A DNA stretch of 64,000 nucleotides. It comes from Ulota crispa (lineage: Eukaryota > Streptophyta > Bryopsida > Orthotrichales > Orthotrichaceae). The DNA lies in NCBI GenBank assembly GCA_963920765.1, contig OY987242.1, positions 27,490,002-27,554,001 of the forward strand, given 5' to 3'. Below the pieces are notes generated by a model. It was not told the origin of the DNA. It saw only the letters and a program-made list of their open reading frames with translations, and ran no database searches. A program made the translations under genes and the position numbers. Of the stretch, positions 45,130-58,758 are shown one piece after another; within the stretch, counting starts at the first letter, position 1; each line of letters starts with the position of its first letter.

Positions 45130-48100
45130 TCAACCACGTCGACTTTCGCCACGTCCTCGTAATCTTCCACCGGCTTTTCCTTGACTAGGCATTAGGATTT
45201 CATATAACACAACATTCTGCCCGGTCAATGCCGTTGGAATTGGTCCCTCTCCAATTTCTCCCTGAGGTCTAAGTCTAGCAGCATCCTCATCCTCTCCCAA
45301 TTGTAACAAAGTATCATCCATATCGTCTTCAGTATTGGGTATGACTCTTTTACCACGCACTTCCTTCCACAGCACTACTCTCCATCCGGGTGCGTTGTCT
45401 GCTTCAGAGTAGAAAGCCTGCTGAGAATGTCTAGAGAAGGCAAAGCTATCACCACATATGTAGCCAAGTCTCCTTTTGTAGTTAGCCAAAGTGAAACCTC
45501 ATCTATCTTTTCTAATTGTTGCATTCTATCCAATGTAATTTGCTTTAACAAAATTGCAAACTTGTACCACAATACAATGACGCCTATTGTTTAACTCTAA
45601 AATCTCCTCTATGTGGCCTACATATCCAACATTCGCATTAAGTGGATGTAAGTCACACTGGCCATTTCTACATACCTATCAAAATGTAACAGCAACTTTG
45701 CTGTTTGCGGTTTTCAAATTCCGTTCAATGCTCAATATTCTATACCTTGTGCCAAAAGCTGTCATGGTCTTGTAGGCTGTAGCTACTAGGAAAGGCTCCC
45801 TTGTTGTGTCCTCCACTTGATCTTTGACGTCCGCACTAGCTATTAACTATTGTCTCACTTCATCAGAAATCCAATTTGCGAAGTCAAGTAAAATGCGTAA
45901 ATCTTCAGGAAAAACAAGACGTCCTCTCCTTCGCTATTGATGATATTTCCTTTGATACTCTCCTCTCTCGTCTTCACAATCCGAAATTGCCTGCTCATAC
46001 CTCTTGCAAACATTAAATATGGACCACATGTTCTCAATTTTTGTAACTACAATATAGGGGAAATTTAAAATTATAAAGCGATTTCATAAACAATACCACT
46101 CATTTTATCAACACCGTACATACATAAGATACCGGTACTACTTAATTGCCACTAACTGCTTAAAATACATGAATATTGGTTAATCCTACATCGATTAGTC
46201 ATTAGGAAAAATATGGGGCCCCAATAAGACCCTGAGTTTGGGGGGGTCCTTAGCCATGGGAACCCAGTTTCCAATAAAATCATGCATAGGCTGAGGTGGC
46301 ATCATTAATGCCACCTCATCTTTTTCAAATTTTTTATATTAAAAAAAATAGGTATTTTTTTTAAAATTTTTTTTTTAAGATTTTTTTTATTTTTCGGATT
46401 TTTTTAATTCAAAATTTCTGCCATTAGCAGGTTGGTTCCCTACATCGGGAACCAAAAGAATGGGGGCTGCCCATTTGTTTTAAAGGCCTTCTGAAGGCCT
46501 CATATTTTTCTTAATGTTCACATCTCTTTGTATTGCGATGCACATCGTTTGCATTCTTGAATAAAATGTTCACCACATCACACAACTTCATTTAGCTCAC
46601 TCAAATAATCAACTTCACTTTTGTTCTGTACTACGGAACGGGACTTCACTTCAAATGCCCTAAAACAAAGGAACCCTAAACCCAAAAAACCTAAACTTTT
46701 AACATAACTTTGCTTTCATTGTCTTGAAACAAAGGAAACGTCCACATAAAAAAAAAGCATATTGCATTACAAGGACAATAAAACATCTAGAAAATGGTAA
46801 TAAAATTCACTTTTCCTAAACAAATACGTCTACATACATGTTTTCATCAATTTCTAATACCTTTCTATGCCAAATTACTGTCACTTCAAAATTCCATATG
46901 AATACTGAGTCTCCAAGAATAACGTAATTACTAGGTTACACAATCACAACCTACTTCAATCTGTTCAATTGTCAAACATGATTGACTGCACTATCAATAC
47001 TCTACCGTTAGGTAGGATACAAATATTGAATAACACATGCACCACATCCACTACATGCTCTCAAACAAAACATTATACTCATTAAAACCCAAAATTGAAA
47101 TCCATAAGGGAACTTGAAGAACTTAATTAATGATTACTTCCACTATGTTGAAGAAACATTCCTACAATTTCCAGAGACTCAATACAATAATACATGATCT
47201 GATTAAGATTTGGGAGCTTCGGACACTGTCAAAAACAAAAATTCATACAAGCATTCCATTTTCCAATACAATTTTTAAATCTTACTAATAAAAACCACTA
47301 CTTCATTCTTTCAAGCATTGCCAAACATACAATAGACTCTTTTCACTTCAAATACTGTAGAATTATAGAAATATTAAAAACATAGAATTTACATTCTATA
47401 AGCTTCCGAGTAAGTTGTGCTGTCCAAAACAAAGCCATGAATTAGCTTTAGGATGTGTGCATCCATGGGTCGGTCTTGTTTACTCTTTCCTATGACTTTG
47501 TCTATCATTGTAGATTCTTCTTCATCGTCCCAAGCTCTTTTCCTCGTTGGAGTGTATTGAGACAAAAATTCTGTCATAAATCCAATGGGTTCCTCTCTAG
47601 TATAGCCACAAGCCATACTTCCCTTCGGCTTCGCTTTGTTCTTGACATAGCCCTTCAACACTTTCATATACCGTTTAAATGGGTACATCCACCGAGTGTG
47701 GACTAGACCACATATGAACAATTTTTGTGCAAGGTGAATGGGGAGGTGCATCATAATCACAAAAATGGATGGTGGAAAATCCTTTTCCAAGCAACACAAT
47801 GTTTTTGCAACTTCGTCAAGCAATTGCAATTTGTGCGTGGAGTCCACAATCTTTGCACACAATTTCCAAAAAAAGCCTGCTCACACCCATAACGGCTCCT
47901 ACAACTGCCGGATCTCCAACATTTTGTAGGCATAAGGGTAAAACTTGTTGCATCAAGATGTGTAAATCATGTGTTTTCAAGCCTTTTAGTTTACCATCTT
48001 GAATTTTGTCACACAAGGATGTCACGTAATTTGAAGGAACTTTAACTTCCATAGAGTTGTCATGAACAAGGACTGCTCCTTGTTTGTGAGGACGTACAGC

Positions 48101-50411
48101 GCATCCAGCGTAAAAAAGGACTCACCATCTGTGTTTGGTTGAAGATGTAGATGCAGACATATATTGTGTACACGCATGTCCTCCCTAGATTTCACTCCAT
48201 GAGTTTCTCCAAACAATGTCTTCAGTAAATTGTCACACATGTTTTTTTTGCAATGCATCACATCAAGTGTATGCCGCATTGGAAGCCCCTGCACAATTAC
48301 AAGCTGCCGACTTTAAAACACTGTATCATACACAGCAAAAACTACACAACCATTGCCGGAAATTAGTTATTTAAACTTGTTAGATCTGCAGTGCATACAA
48401 GCTTACAAGTTACAACAAATTTTGCAACATTTACTACAAAGCCAGTACCACTACGATAAGAGGCTCAACCTTTGTTAAGGTAGTTCTTAAATAAAAAGTT
48501 TACTGAAAAACATATCAATGAATTCCACCTTTTGAAAACTCAGTATCAGCTCTTACATAGTTGGTTGAAGAGCCTCTGACCTTATTGACAACAAAATTTA
48601 CAACACTTCGCCTTTGGTGTATGGGAATTATAAGAATGAAAACTTACTTTGGTAGTTGTACTCATTACCTACGACAATATTTTTTTAATGGACATTTTCA
48701 TTCAAAAATGTAATTCACCCTTATTTACAACAAGACCATTCGCTACCTTGTTGCCAAACACACACATCAATTAAAACTATGGTCAACAGCATCTTCTTTT
48801 GGAAATTTGATACTGCCACTACGCACTTGCTCAATGAAGGTAACTTTTCCACAATGTTTCATCCATACTTATAAGAGTTCATTTTCTTCAAGTATACCTA
48901 CCTCCACTGTTCATGCACACACTCAATTGCTGAAGTCATGAACTAAGATCTTCACTGAGAGCTCCAGTCCCGAATTTGCAGTTGAACTACTACATTCATA
49001 GTAGAAGTCCAGGATTAAAAGCTATACTTTGGACTTGATAACTTGAGTTTTCAAACAACACGAGAGTTGCAACTACTTTTCATAATACAAATACCTACAT
49101 CACAATTCTTACTACATTTACTTATAATGAAATGTTTTGGATATTACACTGACATGTGAACAATCTTTCACAAATGATCAATGTATTACAATGATCATAG
49201 TATTATAACATACATTCAAAATTGACTTTTTACTAGAAATATGTTGTGTTGTACTAAAACGTACCAACCAAGAAGGCAGTTCGTAAAGTATACTAACTCT
49301 CTTAACACCACTTGTTATGACGGGATCGTTCTCTGAATTTGGGCGCCCTTCGGACCTCAAGTATAATTCTCTTGATGCTCCTTGCTCTGCTATGGTCAAT
49401 CCCAATTGCCGCAAAGGAGCATCACTAAAGTTGGTTTGGCCGTCAAAAGTTGCACGTGCACTCCGCCAATTGTGATGCCGAGGTAACCATCTTTGATGTC
49501 CCATATACAAAATTTTGTCAGCCTCTTTTGGATGCTCTGCAATTGTACCTACCCTGCATATAGGGCAACCTACATATCCCTTGCCGGACTGGCCTGATAT
49601 TAAGATGTATGCAAGAAAATTGTTCACCATCCACATCAAGATGCCTCTGAGTTTGAAGTGTTGACGTGGTCCTTCAAGCTCCAACATATCACACGCTGAA
49701 ACTCCCCGCCAAAGCTTCTTCAATTTGTGCACTACAGGCTGCAGATATACATCTATGGAATTCTTGGTAGGAGAAGATGGTCCAGGGATTATCATAGTTA
49801 GGGATAGAAAAAAATTTAGTCACTAAATATAGAGGGAGATCATACAATACCATCAGGACCGGCCAGATCAAGTGTTTTGAGGATTGGAGACTATGAGGGT
49901 TAATTCCATCTATAAAAATGCCCATTCTAATGTTTCTATCTTCATTGCTAAAGGCAAGGTACTTGTCGTCTATGAATCGCCACTGCTCACTATCTATAGT
50001 TGACATAATTTTCCCATCTTGAGAATGATTGGTTTTGTGCCATCGGAGATGTTTTGCTACTTTTGGACATCGAAATAATCTTCTCAATCTTTTTATGATA
50101 GAGAAGTATCTAAGGACTCTGTTAGGAACTGTTTTGGAGCCTTCCACGTATCTTGACTTATGGCATTTAGGGCATTGATCCAAACTCTTATTTTCCCTCC
50201 AGTACAGCATTTGACCACATTCACAACAATGAATTGTCTTGTGAGCTAGACCAAGTTTTGTTATTAGTGTTTTTAGTTCATACAAATCCTTTGGGCATTT
50301 ATTATCTTCCGATAAAACATTGTGCTTTAAGAAGGTGTGAATCTCACCAAGGCACCAATGACTCACCGCAAAAAATGTGCAGAGGGACATAAGAATTACA
50401 TTGAATTGCAA
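45130..50411 (-). pseudogene. CACTA transposase (TNP2 type with DUF4218 and DUF4216 regions), broken
   Basis: The order from the N-terminus is as in plant En/Spm TNP2. A zinc-ribbon-like CCECGQMLYWRE...CPKC lies near 50220, followed by the core IKRLRRLFRCPKVAKHLRWH, then NVRLG-like NIRMGIFIDGINPH and WPVLMVLYDLPLYL (49840-50110). Next come MIIPGPSSP and DVYLQP (49740-49800), then GLPMRHTLDVMHCKKNMCDN (48230-48290) across a likely intron (about 48289-49257). DUF4218-like RWMYPFKRYMKVLKGYVKN is near 47650. The last piece, 45130-45790, is DUF4216-like (VGHIEEILELNN; QQAFYSEADNAPGWRVVLWK). Breaks seen: frameshifts at A7 runs near 49808 and 47867, another near 48050, and in-frame stops near 45500 and 45527. 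Inactive unless some frameshifts are sequencing errors. The N-terminal exon (perhaps 50468-50734) is not certain. Confidence 0.88.
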
Positions 50412-53400
50412 GCGGTTTGTACTTGACTGAGGAAATAAGGGCTATCCTGCTCTCCATAGTAGAGACTCTAATAAGTCGTTTTTATCTTCTTCTTCCTCAG
50501 TGGCAGAGAAGTCCTCAAAATCAAGAACTGCACCATCGTTCTCAACAATTTCTTCATGAATTTGGTCTGCTCAACTGAAATAGTTTTCCGCCATTTCTTG
50601 TAAATGAGTAGTTTTGTTGTGCTAGACCTCATTTGAGAATTCAACATCCTCTGCGTCCACGTATGTTTCATCTTCTTTGAAAACAAAACCTCTTGTTTGA
50701 AGGTCTTCCAAAGCAGCACCACACTATACAGCACTCCCCTGCAAACAATGCACGTAAAGTTTGAAAAGGTTCATACATTGATTGAAAACAACCTGTACCA
50801 CGTTTGATAGGCTACAAAAGCAAATGGTTTACAAAAACAATTTGCAATATATTGGTATTAGGTTCTCATACATATTACATAACATTGACAAAAAATGCAT
50901 CAATACGGTATTGAAATACACTATGAAGATTTACAAATTCATTATATATGGGAATTAGAAATGAATCTATCATTACAGTCCACACAATTACAATGGAGAC
51001 TAGTTTTTTAATCTCTGAAAATCACAACGATGCTTTTATCAACCAGCCTAAATATCAGTACACATAGGTCATGGATATAAACTATGATAGAATCAAAACA
51101 ATATTTATACTTCAGATGAAGGGCACTCACAGTTGTATGACAGAAAGACATAGAAATACAGTAGAGTAGTTTAGCTTTAAGTGCTACAAATTTCATGGTT
51201 TCACTTATGAAGATTTGCTGTCGCATGTACTTTGTGTGCATAGTACTTAGTCTGGTTGCACAAAGTTCAGCGCATATTTGGGGTTCCACTAGAAAATAAT
51301 CATATGATAGTATATCATTATACAATATTTAGTTTGATAGCAAACTCAATTGACTAGTATCAATCAGAATAAGTAACTCATGTATACCATGCAAACGGTT
51401 CTCTTTGTGGTATTGCAACATGTGGCATTTTCCTATGTTTTATACATAATGCAATCCTACATGTGTAACAAAAGAATGAGATGATAAACTATACATATTT
51501 AAGTATGAACACGACAATTTGAGAGTATGCTAAAAATAATAGTGAGGTACTTACCAGAAGAGGTTCTTCTAACAATATATTGCAACCATATAGACGGTGG
51601 TGACATTGTACGATTCTCACCGGTTGTACCTTCAGTCCATGGCATCTTATGCAACCGCAAAGGTAGCTTTGAATACCATTTTGAGAAGCTATTGCCCTTT
51701 CAATATGATATGCCCAATTCAAGCCAAAGGAATCCATGCTGTTAAGGTATCTAAGAAAATAACTAGGTCAGCTCTTCATTTGTATTAGTATTTCAATGAA
51801 AGTCCTTTTTGCCTGAAATTCTACATTTCATAAATGTGTAAGCATGGTACGAGAGACAACGTGAACAAAACTGACTAATTTATGCATATTACAATGGAAA
51901 CCTCAATGGTCAGAAGGCAGGTCTATAGTTCTGAACAAACCATTTTGCACATGCATGAGTACCGTGTAAAGAATGCATAATGCAGGCTATGTGGACATAC
52001 CTTGTAAGTATAGTAAGCAGTAGGATAAATTTTGAATGACAAGGACTTCTACAGGATTGCCTTCAAGAAAGATGTAGTCTGAAATAGAGAACGGGGGTTA
52101 TCGCATCACGGTAGAATGATTTAATACCTAACGGCAATTCAAAACAGCACCAAAATTGTTAGTGAGGTTGGTCTTGATCAATGCAAAAGAAATAATTGTG
52201 AGAACTACAAATTAGGATCACATGAATTCTGTGAATTCATAACAATCGGATGCATTGCTTTGTGCTAAAATTAATTGCTCTCGGCACACGCCTACAATCT
52301 ACATAATACGGGCTTTGCATTTGAACAGCAGCAATGTCATACAATTTGTGAGTAACAAGTAGTGTGAAAGTGAAAATACCAGTATCAGTTATGCACCACA
52401 TTGCAGTCTTTACATTAGGGTTAATTAGGGTTACAATTTTCTAGAGTGTGGTGGAACGCTTCATTCTAGGTTATAGACACAAGAGTTTGCATTATACTTA
52501 TTCGGCGTATGAATTGTGATGACAACCATTCATATTAATAACATCCTTAGTCTATAATATAAAATTTTAGATGCAAGAAAGTTTTCACGCAAACATTGCA
52601 GTGGAAGAAGAAAGCTTGCCTAGTTCTAGCAGTTGTTGCAAACTTGCAATTTCTATGTCATTGAATTACACTTGGTGTTGTTTTTGCTAATTGCCCACTT
52701 AATCCTCCTATGGTGCTTTGCCTAAAGATCGCAGAGATGAACGTCCCTTTCTTATGAATTGAGCAAAAAGCGATAGAAATGCAAAGGTAAAAGACAGAAG
52801 TACATAGAAGGAAACTAACCCGTAGAAGGCGACAAGCTTTACAGGACGTCTGTAGGTTCCGCCCATACTAAGCTTGTTGTGATAAATGAGCATGTACACG
52901 TGCGCAATGAAAATTGAGCAAGTGGCTGCCAATGACAAAAAATTAGGAGTGCTTTACCAGGTTTTTAGTAAAAGCGGTGAGCAAATCTCATTGTCAACTT
53001 GGCTATGAAGAGGGCTCCATCCGGTGAATGCGGAATCACATAAGTTACATAAAAGAATTCTATGTTAATAAAAGTGGAATTTCATTGTTGTAGAACTAGT
53101 TTCATTGTTTGCTTGCTTTTCCACTTGCGTTGGAATAATTTCAATGAACCAATCCATACATTAGGTTAAGATTGGATGAAAAGGAGGCTACATTTACTGT
53201 TCATGAGGCAAAAACTTTGATGATTACTCCTCTGATGTCAATTTTTGTCAAAAGATGTGCATAGCTATGAGGTCGTTCTATTAATGAGATGTGACTCGAA
53301 GTGGCGGCTGCTACAAATCACCTTTTGATTTTGGTCGATAAACTGAAGAGACTTCACTGTTGCTCTACTCAGTATTGCTTGGCAATCTCCATTTTCTGGT

Positions 53401-55523
53401 ATGATTGAAAGTTTTAGTGTTTGAGGTTAAGGAGATGAAATTTTGAAGTGTATGGTTATGCAGATTTCTTCATAAAATTGCACAAGTCACTATGAAAATG
53501 GAAGAGCTCAAATCTGAGTAGGTACTTCGGGAAGTTGTTGCAAAGGTTGTTCTAATATTTCAAGTCTTGAGATCAGTGTATACTTTTGTGCTTTTGATAT
53601 GGGAAGAACTAAGAGGTTTGAGTCGAATCGATATCTGACTACAAGCGTATGAACAGCAAAAATTACAGGTATAGGTTATTGTCTAATTTGATTGTGAACA
53701 TTTGACAGGGCCGACAACCATACGGAGGGCGAGGAGAGAAGTCTTTTGTAGAGGGATTAGTGCAACACGTTTGAAGAAAGGAGGTAATTCTTCTGAAACT
53801 CTTGTTTGCAAATATTACAGTAGTTTTATGAATAGAGACGTTTTGTGCAATTTGTATTTTCAATACCCCATGCTATTTCATAGAAGCCTGGATCCTTCTT
53901 GAAATATAGCATGAGACCCATTGAATTCAGTTTTGTTGACGGTGATACATCCGCTATTTGTCATCCTAAAATTAAGATATTGCGTTGTATGATATGAAAT
54001 TGTACTACGCTACTCATTTCAACGAATTGGTCAGACAAATTTCTTCTGCTGCAACAACAATGTTTGTACCAGAAATTTCTATACAATAACACATATCTAT
54101 AACCATGAAGTTTTGTATGACTTACATGACTTACGATACATACATTGAAAGGGCTGTCTGACATGGAAGTGTTGAATTTTTTTGAGGTGTGCAAAGGGTG
54201 AATAGATGGGGAAAAATTACAAAATAATATGTTAGGCAATGATGTTCTTGAAGTACATAATTGTAAAAAGAATCAAGTTATGGATGAGAACAAAGTTTAA
54301 AACAAGACGGGGTTGGTGAACTACTTTTATAGGAGAGTAGTAAAAAAACGTGAACTTCATATACACTATTTAGGGTTACTATGTTTATTGAAGTCATGAA
54401 ATGCTGTGTTTTGGTGTGTAGGGTGCTCTGTAGTTGAGGTATTTAATGGCTTCCTATATGAGCTTGTAGTAAATACATAAATGATGTGGTTATGTAGTAT
54501 GTTATGTTTGTACTCAATAAATAATGCACATGAAAAGTGCGGGCTTGGATAAAGTACAAAGACCCAATGACTAAGATAATGGCAATTGATGTCAAGAGTA
54601 AAATATTCTATACATGGTGTCTACAACTATTTTTGTTTAGTACTAAAGCATGAATGTGCAGTGGTATGAGTACATGGACTTTATAATAACATAGTTTGTC
54701 CTTGAAGGTGTAATGAAGAAATAAATAAACAATGTCGAGTAAAATTTAGAAAAACTAACATGGAATTACTATGTGGTATGCTCAAGAGGGAAAATACAAA
54801 TGAATTTCTCTTCAAGTTGAGCCATTATTTAAGGGGAGGTGAGTACTACTCTGCCAATGCATAACACCTTCAAGCAAGTAATTTTTGGTGGCATTCCTTG
54901 AAATCATGTTAACAGGAATAATTTCATTGAAATATTAACTCTGTGTCATCATTGTCATGTAGATGTATTTGTGTTTAGTAAGTTGGGGCTCTAAGAAATG
55001 TCAACAATGTTGACATTTAATCCAAGGTTATGTTCTTAAAAGGATCATGGTTCATGAGAACACATAGGAATAAGGCATGCCTGAATGCCAGCTTACATGT
55101 GCATTGACTCGTTCAGTGCCACAAAATGGTATTCTCATGCATTGGGCATCCCCGTCTTGGTATTTACCTTCTGCATGTCCTAATGATGAAATTCATATGA
55201 TAACATCAGTTTTGACAAAATTGTTTAGTTTATACCATACAAAATAATTATGTTTCATTGTATGCATGCATTTTTGCTTATGGTAATATTCTTTTTTAAA
55301 TTAGGTTAGCTGTATTAAGCATTGCAATCTGTACAATCAATGCGAGTCTCATGAATGTGGTAGAAGGGAGGTATGCAGACAGATAGATGGGGAACATAAA
55401 AACTGTTTGTAATGAATGAGAGCACATGTATGGAATATTGACAATCCGTGTTGGTGTGGCCTTGACCAACCAAGTAATGGCATGCTATGATTTCAACTAA
55501 TTTATTGCTTTTTTGATTAGGAG
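50412..55523. other. Central region between the two CACTA genes
   Basis: About 5 kb between divergently oriented genes. It has several ORFs of 60-105 codons (such as 50468-50734 and 51008-51325 on the minus strand) without recognisable domains. It probably contains both promoters, 5' exons and introns. Nothing more can be assigned. Confidence 0.4.
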
Positions 55524-58500
55524 ATGGCTCAAATTGGAAATGTAGGAAGACAAAATCAGAAGTTTGCGCAATGGCAAGATCCTGCAGCAACTTCTAATGA
55601 TGTAGGTAACGGGAGTGGAGACACCTCAACACCACAGTTGGGAAAGAAAAGACAAATGGCACGGATGACCTCCATGAGGGATGTCCCCAGGATTCCTTTT
55701 AGAGCGGGAGGAGACACACATTTCTAAGAAGGCGACAATGGATTTCCAGGAATCCAAAGCAAGAGGCATAGCAACTTTGCAGACTCCAAGAACCATACTA
55801 TATTCAAGTGTGCCTCAGAGAAGCTTTTCATCACTTGAATTGCAAAATTCAAGGTTATGACACCCTATCAGTGTTGATGAACGTCAAGATTGTCAGAACA
55901 TGGCAGAAGATGTTTATTATGTGCCAAACCCAACATTCCGCAATGTTGGAGATTCTGGAACACAAACAGGTATTGTATCAAATTGAACACATGTCTAACA
56001 CAACATGCATTTGAATAATTGTTAATATTTAATCTGCGGTTGCTAGAGTTACAAAGGCATACCATGCATAGTAGAGGTAGATCTAGAGTTCTGTTTGTTT
56101 GCACCAATGGCAGCATGAAAAATACTCATCTTGGAAATTTGCAGAGTTGTTCTACGTGTATGTGTAGTAGTTGCTCTGTGAACATCGTATTTGTGAACAA
56201 GAGGAGAAAAATAGTATAGAGGCTGAAAGTGCTGGACTACATTTCAGGAGAGTATTAAGATTGTAGGTGCCAAAAATTAATAAACAATACCTAAACAATC
56301 ACATATTTTCTAATTTATGTATCTATGAATAATTGAATACCATATGTTGTGCTCATAGTTGTTTTATTTCAAAAAAATTAGTATTGGCGGTGGTAGCAGT
56401 TGATATATGATATTGAGCCTTATTATGATAGAAAGCAATTATTTAGTAAATGGGTATCCTGAACCATAGGATTTTTTGAAATTAGCCGTTCATTTCCTTG
56501 TTTGAAGTAGTAAATTAATTGGACTGATAATACCAATACATAAAGTAATGCTCATCCAATTTTGGCACAGGAGCATTTGCCGTAGGGTTTTCAGGATCAA
56601 CTGACGTGGTTGGAGAAACCAGCATGAGCTGCGTCCTTTGTTTGCCAGCAGCAGTAGTGCACGAAAAGACAAGGCCTACGCAATCTTTGATTTCTCTTGA
56701 AGGTAGAAATCACGTAGCCTTTGCCAAAGCCTTGTTATCAAATAGCAATGAACGACATACAACAGCAGATTTTTCTAATAAACATAGCAACACATACAAA
56801 CTTCCACAGCAAAGTCCATCAAGTGATAGGTTCTAGAGTGTTCGTCAGGAGAATGAAGGGAGTATGTCAAATTTGCCATCAACAACGCAAATGAGCATTC
56901 AGGTTTGACTTTGTATCTTAAATTTTGGAGAGTGGATAATATGGTTTAATACTATGTAATGTCAAAGGTATGGTTATCAGAGTTTTATATCAAATGAAGT
57001 AGAAGTAAGCATACCTTTGTTTCCGTAATGCATACCTGCTAATCAATACTTGTAAGACTACATTGAAGCACATAAATATTGTTTATATTGAAGTAATTGC
57101 TTGTAGAACGTTACAACTATAAAACTACCTCGTATAACATAGACATGCAGCACATAAGTTATGCAATTGTTTTTTGAATAAGGAAAAGTACATAGTGCTG
57201 TAGCTCTCTCCAAAGCACTGATCACTATGGCTACATAAGAAACGTATCCATTATATTTTCATTAGTAGCTACTGTGACTCATTCATTTAATGAAATTCAA
57301 AAGACAATACTAATGAAGTAGTTGTGACGTTATGAATGTAAAGTAAACAATGTAGCACTGAATTTCTAAAATTCCTTATTTTATAATGAATTTGTGGAAT
57401 ATGTGGTTTATGTAGTTAAAGTATATGTGATTTTCAGTATCTTTTTTTAAGCATGTACATGCTGAGTTTTTGGAGTATTACTACGTACAGTCCCGACTCC
57501 TAAGCTTATATATCCTGCAAGTGTGATTACAGTGTTTTGTAATTGATATAAGTATAGTCTATCCTAATTTGCACCGGTTTGACCTTTGTAATTTGGTGGT
57601 AATTGACAATTAGAGGTCCCAGGGTGAAGGCATGTACAATCAATCTCTAGGGTCAGTCCATCGCAATCACATGGAAGCGGACGACATGGACGAAGGTGAT
57701 AGTGAAGCAAACAACCGCGGTGGTTGTGAAGAGGATGATGAGATCTATGTCAATGAGGGAATGCAGGACTAGTATATGCAATATCAAGAAACCGGAGCAA
57801 TAGAGCAATTAGCAGTGAGGACAGAAGTTGACAAACAAAGAATAAGAAGACATAGTTGGGCTACTCAAGAAAAAGAAGGGGCGAGACGTATACAAAAAGG
57901 TCTATCGTGGAATAAATTAGAAGTAGACCAGTACACGGGAGAGCCTATTGGTGTAGAAGTTGGAGACTGCCATAGGGAGGTCATGCTGCTATCTAAGAGA
58001 CTCGACTCAATCATTAGCATTATCAAACACCAGCCCCACAATAAACTTGAAGAGATTTTCCAGTTGATCCAGCAAACTTGGGAATACACCTCGCCTGTAC
58101 AATTTGATATTCTGAAAGCAGCCTTTGCTAGGGGTGTGACATTGAGGTGAGCAGGCTTGATGGATAAAATATCTCAAAAACAAGAAAGACCACACAATGT
58201 AAGCGACCGTTCTTGGCGCATCACGTTAGGGGAGATTGACAACTTGGTACATGTTAAAAAATCCCATAACTGCAGCAAAGCTAATGCTAGACGTCACAAC
58301 TTTGGCATAACTGGTCCGGCAGGCAAAGCGGGTGTGCGACATAGGTTGAGGGAACAGTTTGGAAGATTCCTCGATCTAGAGGAGATTTGCATTGAAATGT
58401 GCCGCGACAAAGGGTACGGTGCGCAATCAAAGAACACGGGAAAATATGATATGATAAGGCACGGAAGTGCACATTCAATGACTTTGAGTCTTGAAATAGC

Positions 58501-58758
58501 AATAATGCATGCATACGAAGGGAACTATAGCAAAGTAACGCATGACGTGACCAATGTCCCTGCCAATGTTGTTATGTGAACATGGAATTAAATACTGGAT
58601 TTAGTTCTGGTGATGACAGAATTGGAATACCTGCATGTGCGAACTTGCAGTCAGCAGGGTCTGTACCAATGGTGGGTGTTGAAATCACAAGGCATCTGTT
58701 CATGATGGACCTCATGGACCAAATGCGAGAGCAAATGGCAGCAATACAGGAGCTCTAG
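55524..58758 (+). pseudogene. Second CACTA gene (En/Spm TNPA/PTTA-like), degenerate
   Basis: Pieces in order are a Gln/Ser-rich N-terminal exon candidate (55524-55727), an acidic segment with DDMDEGDSEANN near 57680, and the main block 57776-58150. In that block KLEVDQYTGEPIGVEVGD resembles the RTGRPVG-type signature of the plant En/Spm second ORF and is followed by LEEIFQLIQQTWEY. Then 58157-58579, after a stop at 58148-58150, and 58576-58758. The acidic segment is separated from the main block by a TAG near 57774. In better-known elements this gene encodes the DNA-binding partner that recognises subterminal repeats. Here it is transcribed away from the transposase gene, on the opposite strand. 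Exon limits are estimates. Confidence 0.5.
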
